From Cytobacillus eiseniae (GTDB lineage Bacteria; Bacillota; Bacilli; Bacillales; Cytobacillaceae), in the NCBI RefSeq assembly GCF_017874625.1, contig NZ_JAGIKZ010000010.1:1-64000 (forward strand): a stretch of 64,000 nt of DNA, in the 5' to 3' direction. Every line of letters starts with the position of its first letter. The first letter of the stretch is position 1. Below are positions 36,079 through 43,745 of the stretch, piece by piece. The notes beneath the pieces are model-generated. The model was not told the origin of the DNA. It made no database searches and saw nothing but the letters and a program-made list of their open reading frames with translations. The position numbers and the translations under genes are program-made.

Positions 36079-36882
36079 TCAATCCTTCACATGATAACGC
36101 CCTTTTGGAATAACTAATGGAGAATCGGAAATTGGATCGGAAATGACGACACTATTTAAGCCGAAAACGGATTTGACTAGATCGCTCGTTAGAACTTCCG
36201 ATGGTTTCCCTTCCGCTACAAGCTTTCCTTCTTTTACTGCAAAAATATGATCTGCATAGCGTGCGGATAAATTAATATCGTGCAATACCATCACAATCGT
36301 TGTTCCGTACTTACGATTTAAATTGGTAAGCAAGTCCAATATTTCTACCTGATATGTTATATCTAAAAAGGTCGTTGGTTCATCCAGCAGTAAAATATCT
36401 GTTTGTTGAGCAAGTGCCATCGCAATCCATACGCGCTGTCTTTGACCACCAGAAAGTTCATCGATATCATGATTTGCAAAATCTGTAATATTCATAAACT
36501 CCATTGCTTCTTCTACTGCTTCATAATCTTTCTTCGACCATCCGCTGAATAAAGATTGATGAGGAAACCTTCCTCGACCGACTAAATCAGAAACAGTTAT
36601 TCCATCAGGAACAACAGGAGACTGTGGAAGAAGTCCTAAAGTACGCGCCAATTGCTTTGGTGGGTATTTATTGATCGCTTTCCCATCAAGCGTGACATCC
36701 CCTTCTGTAGGCTTGATCAGCTTGGCCATCGTTTTTAAAAGTGTTGATTTTCCACACCCATTTGCACCAATGATGACACTAATTTTATTTTTAGGAATTT
36801 CAAGGTCAATTCCATGAATAATTGTTTTATTCTCATAGCCAGAAACAAGCTGGTCGACTCGAAAAACATGTGTATTGCTCAT
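36079..36882 (-). CDS. Ferric-siderophore ABC importer ATPase (FecE/YusV-like)
   Basis: 267 residues. Walker A GANGCGKSTLL near residue 39, LGLLPQSPVVPDGITVSDLV near 82 typical of iron-siderophore ATPases, signature LSGGQRQRVWIAMAL near 141, Walker B ILLLDEPTTFLDITYQ near 161, and VLHDINLSARYADH near 196. In B. subtilis the single ATPase YusV (FpiA) serves the YfiYZ-YfhA importer; here an ATPase of this type is part of the operon. Its ATG overlaps the preceding permease stop by one base (TAATG). Confidence 0.92.
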   Translation of the reverse strand: MSNTHVFRVDQLVSGYENKTIIHGIDLEIPKNKISVIIGANGCGKSTLLKTMAKLIKPTEGDVTLDGKAINKYPPKQLARTLGLLPQSPVVPDGITVSDLVGRGRFPHQSLFSGWSKKDYEAVEEAMEFMNITDFANHDIDELSGGQRQRVWIAMALAQQTDILLLDEPTTFLDITYQVEILDLLTNLNRKYGTTIVMVLHDINLSARYADHIFAVKEGKLVAEGKPSEVLTSDLVKSVFGLNSVVISDPISDSPLVIPKGRYHVKD

Positions 36883-37919
36883 TACAATTCTCCTTTTCGG
36901 TTCATTCGGATGAGTAGATAAATCAAATAGGGCGCTCCGAGTAATCCCGTAATAACACCTACTGGGAATCTATATTCAAATGCAAATTGTCCAATTAAAT
37001 CTGCAAATAATACAAGAGTAGCACCGACTAAACCTGCTGGGAGAATATTTGACGCACTAACACCAACTAGTCGATTCGCAATAGGTCCCGCTAAAAATGA
37101 TACAAAAGCAATCGGTCCCGTTGTTGATGTAGCAATTGCAATTAAAAATACAGAACTTACAATTAAAGTAATTCTTATTTTATCAGTAGCTACCCCAAGT
37201 GAAGTGGCCATTTGCTCACCTAATTCTAGCATACTCAGATGTTTTCCAAGTAAAAGCATAATAGGCGTGAATACAACTACCATTATGATTAATGGAGGCA
37301 ATGCATCCATTTTTGAACCATTTAGACTCCCGCTTAACCATCTTATTGCAACTGGAATATCTTGTTGGGCACTTTTTAGAATTAAATATGAAATAACCGC
37401 ATCTAACATCGCCTGCATCCCAATCCCGATAATAATTAGGCGGCCAATAGAAAATGCTCGACCACGAGATAATAAATACATGACGATAACAGTTACTAAT
37501 CCCCCAATAACTGCTGCAATCGATATTACCGTGTTACTTGAATGCAGGATGATTATACAAAATACAGCAGCTACACTAGAACCGGATGTAATCCCTAAAA
37601 TATTCGGATTGGCTAATGGGTTACGTAGGATCGTTTGAAAAATATAACCTGCGACACCAAAGGCAAATCCTGAAAAAAGACCAGCGAGCATTCGGGGAAG
37701 TCGAATTGTATTAACAGCAAAATTCGCTCCTGCAATTTCTTCACCCATTAATGAACGAATAACCACCTTCACTGGATAAATCGTGTTCCCTAATAAGAGC
37801 ATCGCACAACAAAGGATGACCGCTAATATAAGTAAGAAAGAGGTAACAATAATCCAGCGCTTCCTTCTTTGACGCATGCCTTTCATAATAAAGTTACTTT
37901 CAATCGTTTGATTTCTCAT
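36882..37919 (-). CDS. Ferric-siderophore importer permease 2 (FecD type)
   Basis: 345 residues, about nine to ten membrane helices. Family landmarks: TIRLPRMLAGLFSGFAFGVAG near residue 68, ILRNPLANPNILGITSGSSV near 93 and the coupling-helix region GPIAFVSFLAGPIANRLVG near 260. Homologous to the neighbouring permease; together they form the channel. Its start overlaps the upstream permease stop by four bases (ATGA). Confidence 0.92.
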   Translation of the reverse strand: MRNQTIESNFIMKGMRQRRKRWIIVTSFLLILAVILCCAMLLLGNTIYPVKVVIRSLMGEEIAGANFAVNTIRLPRMLAGLFSGFAFGVAGYIFQTILRNPLANPNILGITSGSSVAAVFCIIILHSSNTVISIAAVIGGLVTVIVMYLLSRGRAFSIGRLIIIGIGMQAMLDAVISYLILKSAQQDIPVAIRWLSGSLNGSKMDALPPLIIMVVVFTPIMLLLGKHLSMLELGEQMATSLGVATDKIRITLIVSSVFLIAIATSTTGPIAFVSFLAGPIANRLVGVSASNILPAGLVGATLVLFADLIGQFAFEYRFPVGVITGLLGAPYLIYLLIRMNRKGEL

Positions 37920-38983
37920 ATTGACCTCACCTTCGATTTCTTAGCTAATAAGATGAGGATTGGTGCACCAATAAACGCTGTAATAATACCTACTTCAAGT
38001 TCTCCAGGACTGCCAATCAGTCTGCCGGCCACATCAGAAATGGTTAAAATAATCGCACCTGCCAATGCGGACATAGGAATTAAAAAGCGTAGGTCTGGTC
38101 CAATGATAAAACGCATCGCATGTGTTGCCAAGAGGCCGATAAAACCAATTGGACCTGCTAAAGCAGTCGTTACCCCACATAAAATAACTCCTGCGAAAAT
38201 CGCAAATACGCGTAGCACACCCGGTCGCACACCAAGACCCGTTGCAACATCATCACCTAATGCCAATGCATTAAGTGCTGGTGCTGATACAAATGCAATA
38301 ATCACTCCAAATAATAAAAATGGAATGAAAATAGTAATGGAATCCCATGATCCTGAGCCGACACTTCCTACTTGCCAAAATCTAAATTGATCCATCGCAT
38401 ATGAACTTGGAATCATAATTGCCGTTACAAGTGAAGAAAGAGCTGCACTAGTTGCAGCTCCAGCTAAGACTAATTTAATTGGCGTGGCGCCACCACGCCC
38501 CATCGAACCTATTCCAAATACGAAGACTGCAGTTAATGCAGCTCCGATTAAAGCTAACCAAATATACTGACCTGCTGTAGTAATATTGAAAAATGTAATT
38601 CCAGTTACTACAAACAAGGATGCACCTGTATTCACACCTAAAATACTCGGATCAGCTAATGGGTTGCGAGTCACCGTTTGCATAAGTACACCCGCAATTC
38701 CTAATGCCACACCACAGCACAAACTAAAAACCGTGCGCGAAATGCGCTTTTGCACTACGTTTGCCCCATAGGAATCTTGGTTTTGATAAAATAACCCATC
38801 GATTAATTCTTGGAAACTGACCACTCTTGCTCCTAATACAAGGGAAGCAATGATTGTGATGATTAATAGGATAAGTCCCATCACTAAAATGAGTGAAAAA
38901 TGCTTTGGTGCATGTAAATTCAGTTGCTCTTTTTTAGAATAAGAGGAGGAATTACTTTTCGATTTTATCAATTGCTCCACCAA
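37916..38983 (-). CDS. Ferric-siderophore importer permease 1 (FecC type)
   Basis: 355 residues at most. Landmarks: RISRTVFSLCCGVALGIAGVLM near residue 82, VTRNPLADPSILGVNTGASL near 103 and GPIGFIGLLATHAMRFIIGP near 278. The start is uncertain: no ATG lies before residue 34, and in-frame TTG (38983), GTG (38980) and TTG (38971) all fall inside the 3' end of the binding-protein gene, so translation is probably coupled. B. subtilis YfiZ is the likely counterpart. Confidence 0.88.
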   Translation of the reverse strand: MVEQLIKSKSNSSSYSKKEQLNLHAPKHFSLILVMGLILLIITIIASLVLGARVVSFQELIDGLFYQNQDSYGANVVQKRISRTVFSLCCGVALGIAGVLMQTVTRNPLADPSILGVNTGASLFVVTGITFFNITTAGQYIWLALIGAALTAVFVFGIGSMGRGGATPIKLVLAGAATSAALSSLVTAIMIPSSYAMDQFRFWQVGSVGSGSWDSITIFIPFLLFGVIIAFVSAPALNALALGDDVATGLGVRPGVLRVFAIFAGVILCGVTTALAGPIGFIGLLATHAMRFIIGPDLRFLIPMSALAGAIILTISDVAGRLIGSPGELEVGIITAFIGAPILILLAKKSKVRSI

Positions 38984-40016
38984 TTAATTCTAAATATTCA
39001 TCAATTGTGTAGGCAATTGAAAGTGGGTTTGGCGTTCCTGCTGCTACTAATGGCGTCTCACTTGTAATAAACGCCACAGAACCTCTTTCAACTGCTGGAA
39101 TTTTTCCTAGTAAAGGATCTGCTTTAATTGTTTCGTAAAGTGCGTCATCCCCGTAACCAACAATTAAATCTGCATCGAATAAAGCTTCAACATTTTCAGC
39201 ACTTAATTTTAAAGAGTAGCTTGCTGGATCTGTAATTTGTTCAAGAACGCTTTCTGGATAAGTCATACCTAACTCTTCTAAAAACGCTCCACGTGAATCA
39301 ACTGGTGTATAAATATGCAATTGCGATAAATCTTGCGCAGAGAAGTTGACCCACACTACTTTTTTACCTTCAATCTGAGGGTAAGCGCTTAATTTTTCTG
39401 CAATAAGGTTTTCAGTATCTTTAATTAATTGCTCACCTTCTTCTTTCATGCCCATACCTGTAGCATCAAGTTCAACTGTCTCACGCCATGAAGAAGTCCA
39501 TGCTGAAGTTGGATAAGCAACAACAGGAGCAATTTGACTTAACGTTTCATAATCTTCTGCTGTAATACCAGAGTATGCAGCGAGAATGACATCTGGATTT
39601 GCATCTGAAATGGCTTCAAAATCTAAACCATCTGTATCTTGGAAAACATTTGGATCTGTTACTCCTAGTTCATCTAACTTTTCTTTTGTCCATGGCAATA
39701 AACCGCTATCATCTTGAACACCAAAGTTTGCAGCTGAAAAACCGACTGGCACGACACCAAGAGCTAAAGCAACATCTTGATTCCCCCATTGAATCGTAAC
39801 AACTCGTTCAGGTTTCTTTTCAATAACCGTCTCACCTAAAGCATGTGTAATCGTAATTGGGTATTGAGAATCTGCTTCCGTGTTTGTTTCTGTTTCTGTT
39901 TCTGTGTCTTTTTCTTCTGCTTCTTCTTTTTTTGAATCACTTGAACAGCCTACTAATGCGAAAGCAGCGATAATCGCAAGCATGAACATTAGAACGAATG
40001 ATTTTTTGTTTTTCAT
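38952..40016 (-). CDS. Ferric-siderophore-binding lipoprotein (YfiY-like)
   Basis: 354 residues. Lipobox LVGC (cysteine near residue 24) is followed by an unusual acidic Glu/Thr linker (residues 30-50) and a FhuD/BtuF-type fold: PERVVTIQWGNQDVALALGV near 68 and LDFEAISDANPDVILAAYSG near 132. The sequence resembles B. subtilis YfiY, which binds hydroxamate-citrate siderophores such as schizokinen; the exact ligand here is an inference. First gene of the four-gene operon, controlled by a Fur box about 65 bp upstream. Confidence 0.92.
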   Translation of the reverse strand: MKNKKSFVLMFMLAIIAAFALVGCSSDSKKEEAEEKDTETETETNTEADSQYPITITHALGETVIEKKPERVVTIQWGNQDVALALGVVPVGFSAANFGVQDDSGLLPWTKEKLDELGVTDPNVFQDTDGLDFEAISDANPDVILAAYSGITAEDYETLSQIAPVVAYPTSAWTSSWRETVELDATGMGMKEEGEQLIKDTENLIAEKLSAYPQIEGKKVVWVNFSAQDLSQLHIYTPVDSRGAFLEELGMTYPESVLEQITDPASYSLKLSAENVEALFDADLIVGYGDDALYETIKADPLLGKIPAVERGSVAFITSETPLVAAGTPNPLSIAYTIDEYLELIGGAIDKIEK

Positions 40017-40079
40017 ATATATCCCCTACCCTTCTGAATTCCCACTAAATGGATAAATAACTACAAATCCCACTTAAAC

Positions 40080-40098
40080 AATAATGATATTCATTCTC
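40080..40098. promoter_or_regulatory. Fur box of the siderophore importer operon
   Basis: ATAATGATATTCATTCTC (40081-40098) matches the Fur consensus GATAATGATAATCATTATC at 16 of 19 positions and lies just before the binding-protein gene, as expected for iron repression. Confidence 0.8.
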
Positions 40099-40274
40099 AA
40101 ACAATATAATTCATCTTAAACTCGATGTCAACAAACATTCTATGAATTTTTAATTATATGAAGATATTAAACTATGACTTCCTACTTTCATCCGGACTAC
40201 ATTATGTTCATTAATAACCTTTTCCTTTGTAATTTCCATCGTTCATAAGTCTTCCTTAGCTCCCTTATATAAAT

Positions 40275-40319
40275 AGAAATACCTCTTCAGATGCTATTCA
40301 GATCCAAAGAGGTATTTCT
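40275..40319 (-). terminator. Distal hairpin between cls and the siderophore operon
   Basis: Perfect 13-bp stem AGAAATACCTCTT (40275-40287) with AAGAGGTATTTCT (40307-40319). T-rich sequence follows on the minus strand (TTTATATAAG). Probably the end of cls transcripts that pass the repeats. Confidence 0.55.
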
Positions 40320-40369
40320 GTGTTACTTTCAATTTATTCTTTTTCGACAATTAGAAAAAAGGAGATAAA

Positions 40370-40396
40370 ACACAAAATCACGGTTGTGGCAACCGT
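40370..40396 (-). terminator. Proximal hairpin after the cls repeats
   Basis: ACGGTTG (40380-40386) and CAACCGT (40390-40396) form a tight 7-bp stem with a 3-base loop, followed on the minus strand by GATTTTGTGTTTTATC. A weaker terminator candidate than the distal hairpin. Confidence 0.45.
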
Positions 40397-40430
40397 ATGA
40401 AGTAACCTAGTTGCCCTCATTTATGATTAT

Positions 40431-40545
40431 ATTGGACAATAAACAAATATATTCGCCATTCTCATTGAGTTATTGGACAAAAATTTATTATATTCGCCGT
40501 ACTCTTCGATTTATTGGACAAAACATAGCTTATATTCGTCAATCA
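40431..40545. repeat. 41-bp tandem repeat, locus 1, three copies
   Basis: ATTGGACAA begins at 40431, 40472 and 40513 (spacing 41 and 41); ATTCGCC-type sequence follows at 40451, 40492 and 40534. The same unit recurs at 47048-47140. It lies in the 3' region of the cls gene and upstream of its hairpins. Confidence 0.85.
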
Positions 40546-40574
40546 ATCATTTTTCATTATCCTCTTCATGACCC

Positions 40575-42029
40575 TTATAAAATCGGAGAAAGCAAACGGG
40601 AGATTCCCTCTTTAAATTTAATCATAATGGTTCTTTCATTATATTTTTCTTGTGTAAGTTCTGTACTTAATTTGCTATCCTCAGCGAACATATCATGAAG
40701 CTGCTCCGCAATATTCTCATCAAATACGATAGCATTTACTTCGAAATTCAATCTAAAGCTTCGAGAATCGATATTCATCGTCCCTACGGATGCAACTTCC
40801 TTATCCACTACAATCGTTTTAGCATGCAAGAAACCATTTTCATATAAAAGGACTTTGGCTCCATAAGCTAGTAAATCTCCTGCATATGCCCAAGTAGCCC
40901 AGTAAACAAAAGGGTGATCCGGCTTATTCGGGATCATAATTTGCAAATCAACGCCTGATAATAGAGCAATTTTGCAGGCATCCATAAAACTCGAATCTGG
41001 GATAAAATAAGGTGTTTGAATAGATACACTATGTTTGGCAGATAGGATTAGCTTAATATACATATTCTTTAAGTGCTCCGTTTCAGAATTCGGGCCACTT
41101 GAAATAATTTGGACTGGAATATTGCCAAGGCGTTTTTTTATTTGAAACGAAAACTCTTCATGAATCCCCTGTTGATGCTTGCCTGCCTGATGCCAGTCTA
41201 GAATAAATCTCCCTTGAATATGATTAATTGCTTGTCCCTTAATTTTAAAATGTGTATCACGCCAATAACCGAATTTCTTCGCCTTGCCAAGATACTCGTC
41301 CCCGACATTAAACCCACCAATATATGCAATCTCCCCATCAATGATACAAAGCTTTCGATGATTTCTATTGTTTATGCGAAAATTCACTGGCCTAAATAAG
41401 GATGGGAAGAAAACCTCCACCTCTCCACCTGCTAACCGTAAATCTTTAAAGAACTTTGGTGATAGTTTCTTTGAGCCCACTTCATCATAGAGAAGTCTTA
41501 CTTTCACTCCTTCTTTTGCTTTTTTCGTTAACTCATCTCTTAACTTTCTTCCAAGGTCATCGGGTTGAATAATATAATATTGGATATTAATTTCCTTTTT
41601 TGCAGATTTAATATCCGCAAATAAACTGGCGAACTTCTCATGCCCATCATTAAAGATCGCTATTTCATTATCATTTGATAAAAGACCATGGGATGATTTT
41701 ACATTCATCCAAATCAAATCAGCATATTTCTTTAACAAAGGAGATTGACTTTCCTCCTCATCCCTTAAAGTTGCTAATTGCTTATCCACTTCTGATTGAA
41801 GAAATTCACTTTCTTCTTTAGAAAGATGATAGAAGTTTTTCTGTTTGAGTTTACGCCCAAGAAAAATATAAATTAAAAATCCTAAAATAGGAATAAAAAA
41901 TAATACTAATAGCCAAGCCCATGTATGGCCAATATCCCTTCTTTCATAAAAGATAACCCCTGCTGAAAGAATGATATTGATAATGGTTATAGTTGATAAG
42001 ATAAATGTAATTACATTCCCAGCTTCCAT
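40575..42029 (-). CDS. cls: Cardiolipin synthase
   Basis: Joins two phosphatidylglycerols to cardiolipin and glycerol at the membrane. 484 residues, usual length. Two N-terminal helices (residues 5-27 and 36-56, ending GRKLKQK) precede two phospholipase-D HKD motifs: HRKLCIIDGEIAYIGGFNVG near residue 226 and HAKTIVVDKEVASVGTMNID near 399, both complete. AAGGATATCGAAG precedes the ATG. Apparently monocistronic. Bacillus genomes usually hold two or three such genes; which paralogue this is cannot be told. Confidence 0.95.
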   Translation of the reverse strand: MEAGNVITFILSTITIINIILSAGVIFYERRDIGHTWAWLLVLFFIPILGFLIYIFLGRKLKQKNFYHLSKEESEFLQSEVDKQLATLRDEEESQSPLLKKYADLIWMNVKSSHGLLSNDNEIAIFNDGHEKFASLFADIKSAKKEINIQYYIIQPDDLGRKLRDELTKKAKEGVKVRLLYDEVGSKKLSPKFFKDLRLAGGEVEVFFPSLFRPVNFRINNRNHRKLCIIDGEIAYIGGFNVGDEYLGKAKKFGYWRDTHFKIKGQAINHIQGRFILDWHQAGKHQQGIHEEFSFQIKKRLGNIPVQIISSGPNSETEHLKNMYIKLILSAKHSVSIQTPYFIPDSSFMDACKIALLSGVDLQIMIPNKPDHPFVYWATWAYAGDLLAYGAKVLLYENGFLHAKTIVVDKEVASVGTMNIDSRSFRLNFEVNAIVFDENIAEQLHDMFAEDSKLSTELTQEKYNERTIMIKFKEGISRLLSPIL

Positions 42030-42643
42030 CTTCGATATCCTTCTTTTCTCTTATTTTCTTTTCATTGCTTAGTGAGCATACATACAATCCTCTCACTCCT
42101 GAGGCGGCAGAGCCGTACCACATGCTAACCTCTTAAATATTCCATTTAATCAATCTATTTTAACGTAAGTTCATTACAGCAATCAATCATCCCTTCCTTA
42201 TTGAGGACACTTTAATTACTATTTCATAAGGTAAGTGGTGCCTTGATTATGCATCACTTTAGTCAATAACTATTTTAGGTAATGGTTTTCTCTTTGTATT
42301 CGTTCCTATTCATTGAAACATGTGTGGATTAACTGCTTGAATAATTGATCGTGGTGGACATACTGCTGGGGACTTCACGGGTTAACATTGATAGTGACAT
42401 TTTAACCTCCCCTTCTTAAGTAATTAAGAGGAGTATCCATGGTTGTTTATCTACTTCTATTATACAATAAATCACAATTAACAAACGAATGTTCCTGTTT
42501 TTGCAAGAAATACCCTATTAAAATATGTAACAGTATGTACAAGTGCATAAACAATACACCTGTACATACTATTTCCCTTTACGTTTTATTGCCTAAAAAT
42601 TAATGATGGCAGAAGAACCGCCCTCTGCTTCTAAGACTGTTAA
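42030..42643. other. 614-bp non-coding gap with no assigned function
   Basis: Between the cls start and the mhqD stop. I see a hairpin near 42407-42433 (CTCCCCTTCTTAA pairing with TTAAGAGGAG) followed by a 54-codon reading frame at 42439-42603 (+) that has AGGAG before its ATG but a composition unlike a protein. The two ends of 42531-42568 carry GTATGTAC and GTACATAC, a small dyad. No known RNA family recognised. Confidence 0.4.
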
Positions 42644-43246
42644 TTAGAGAGACGAGTACCATTTACTCGCAGCGTCTACTTCTGTTGCTGTTAATTGGTG
42701 ACCTCTATTTTCCCAATGAAGCGTTACTTCTGCATTTGCCTTTTCTAATAATGATTGCAATTCAGTTGATTCTGTCGGTGGGCAAATTGGATCGTTTGTA
42801 CCAGCTGCAATAAATACTGATTTTCCGGTCAAATCAGGTAACTCCACTCCTCGTCTTGGCACCATTGGATGGTGAAGGATTGCCCCCTTTAATGCCGATT
42901 GATAATGAAATAATAAACTTGCAGCTATATTGGCTCCATTTGAATAACCAATTGCCATGATATTATCTCGGTCGAATTCATACTGCTCTGCTGCTTCATT
43001 CAAAAATTCATTTAATTCTTTTGTTCGAAAAATAAGGTCTTCTTCATCAAACACGCCTTCAGCTAATCTTCTAAAAAATCGAGGCATCCCATTTTCTAAT
43101 ACATTCCCACGAACGCTTAATACATTTGCCTCCCCATCAACCATTCCTGCAAGCGGCAGCAAATCTAATTCATCGCCTCCTGTCCCATGAAGCATTAATA
43201 ACGTTGGTTTAGTTGAATCTTTTCCCTTATTGAATAGATGTTTCAT
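42644..43246 (-). CDS. mhqD: Carboxylesterase MhqD-like (alpha/beta hydrolase)
   Basis: 200 residues, alpha/beta hydrolase. LLMLHGTGGDELDLLPL (oxyanion region) near residue 18, nucleophile elbow IGYSNGANIAASL near 98, catalytic aspartate in AAGTNDPICP near 152 and histidine in WENRGHQLT near 182. ENGMPRFFRRLAEGVFDEEDL and KGAILHHPMVP match B. subtilis MhqD (YodD), part of the quinone/azo-compound detoxification regulon. Upstream lies a perfectly placed MhqR-type operator at 43400-43417. No mhqR gene is in the window. Confidence 0.9.
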   Translation of the reverse strand: MKHLFNKGKDSTKPTLLMLHGTGGDELDLLPLAGMVDGEANVLSVRGNVLENGMPRFFRRLAEGVFDEEDLIFRTKELNEFLNEAAEQYEFDRDNIMAIGYSNGANIAASLLFHYQSALKGAILHHPMVPRRGVELPDLTGKSVFIAAGTNDPICPPTESTELQSLLEKANAEVTLHWENRGHQLTATEVDAASKWYSSL

Positions 43247-43399
43247 TATTTATCTCCTCCTAAGTCAGGGAATTAAGGTAAAGTTCTTCTTCATTCCCAT
43301 CTTTTTAACTTTAGCTTTTCAATACATTCATCGATCATTTCATAGTTTTCCTATAAGATCGTAACAAATTCACTACCCGCGAATTGTCTCTAATTAAAA

Positions 43400-43446
43400 T
43401 ATCTTGAATTTGAGATAATAATAAAATAAATAACTACATCTGTCAA
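43400..43446 (-). promoter_or_regulatory. mhqD promoter with MhqR-type operator
   Basis: Minus strand: perfect -35 TTGACA (43446-43441), 17-bp spacer, -10 TATTAT (43423-43418), then directly the dyad TATCTCAAATTCAAGATA (43417-43400), close to the B. subtilis MhqR box (TATCTCGAATTCGAGATA). Confidence 0.75.
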
Positions 43447-43519
43447 TATCATATTTATTGTTTAAATCCTTCTAGATGGAAAATAAATATACGCTAAAGC
43501 ATTTAATATATTGCTTTAT

Positions 43520-43562
43520 AATAAAATATCCTCCTAAAAATCAACAACATATTTTTAGGAGG
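43520..43562 (-). terminator. Terminator of the ABC-2 exporter operon
   Basis: Perfect 12-bp stem CCTCCTAAAAAT (43530-43541) with ATTTTTAGGAGG (43551-43562), followed by ATATTTTATT on the minus strand. It lies 64 bp past the stop of the 39-codon frame, which is therefore inside the transcript. Confidence 0.65.
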
Positions 43563-43625
43563 GTAGCAAAATGAAAGGTGAGCATCTATTAAGTTAGTAT
43601 TCTCATAATCATGACAAATAATATT

Positions 43626-43745
43626 TTATTGCAGCAGATTGATAACTAAAAAGACTATATAATTTAACCAAATTAAAACAGCGGCCATTTCCAACATAAC
43701 AATACGACTACTCAGTTGACGTTTTTCTAAAACAACTGAGATCAC
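43626..43745 (-). CDS. Possible 39-residue single-helix membrane peptide
   Basis: GTG-start frame whose first four bases (GTGA) overlap the stop codon of the ABC permease, the classic arrangement for translational coupling. It starts MISVVLEKRQLSSRI, then has a hydrophobic helix (about residues 20-37, AAVLIWLNYIVFLVINLL) and stops at TAA. No separate ribosome binding site is evident. The protein-like composition and location before the operon terminator favour a real gene; no family is recognised. Confidence 0.45.
   Translation of the reverse strand: MISVVLEKRQLSSRIVMLEMAAVLIWLNYIVFLVINLLQ

Noticed and set aside
40431..40545. CRISPR array
   Set aside because: Only three units, with anchors at both ends of each unit and no spacers of uniform length; no cas genes anywhere in the window. 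The 1-208 and 26641-26818 repeats were rejected as CRISPR for the same reasons.
42439..42603. 54-codon frame with AGGAG before the ATG
   Set aside because: Composition (many cysteines, isolated lysines, no clear domain) looks like translated non-coding DNA and no terminator or neighbour supports it. It is mentioned in the gap entry only.
43571..43597. Eight-codon frame (MKGEHLLS) whose ribosome binding site is inside the 43530-43562 hairpin
   Set aside because: The hairpin is better explained as the terminator of the exporter operon on the minus strand; no promoter or downstream gene makes sense of a plus-strand leader.
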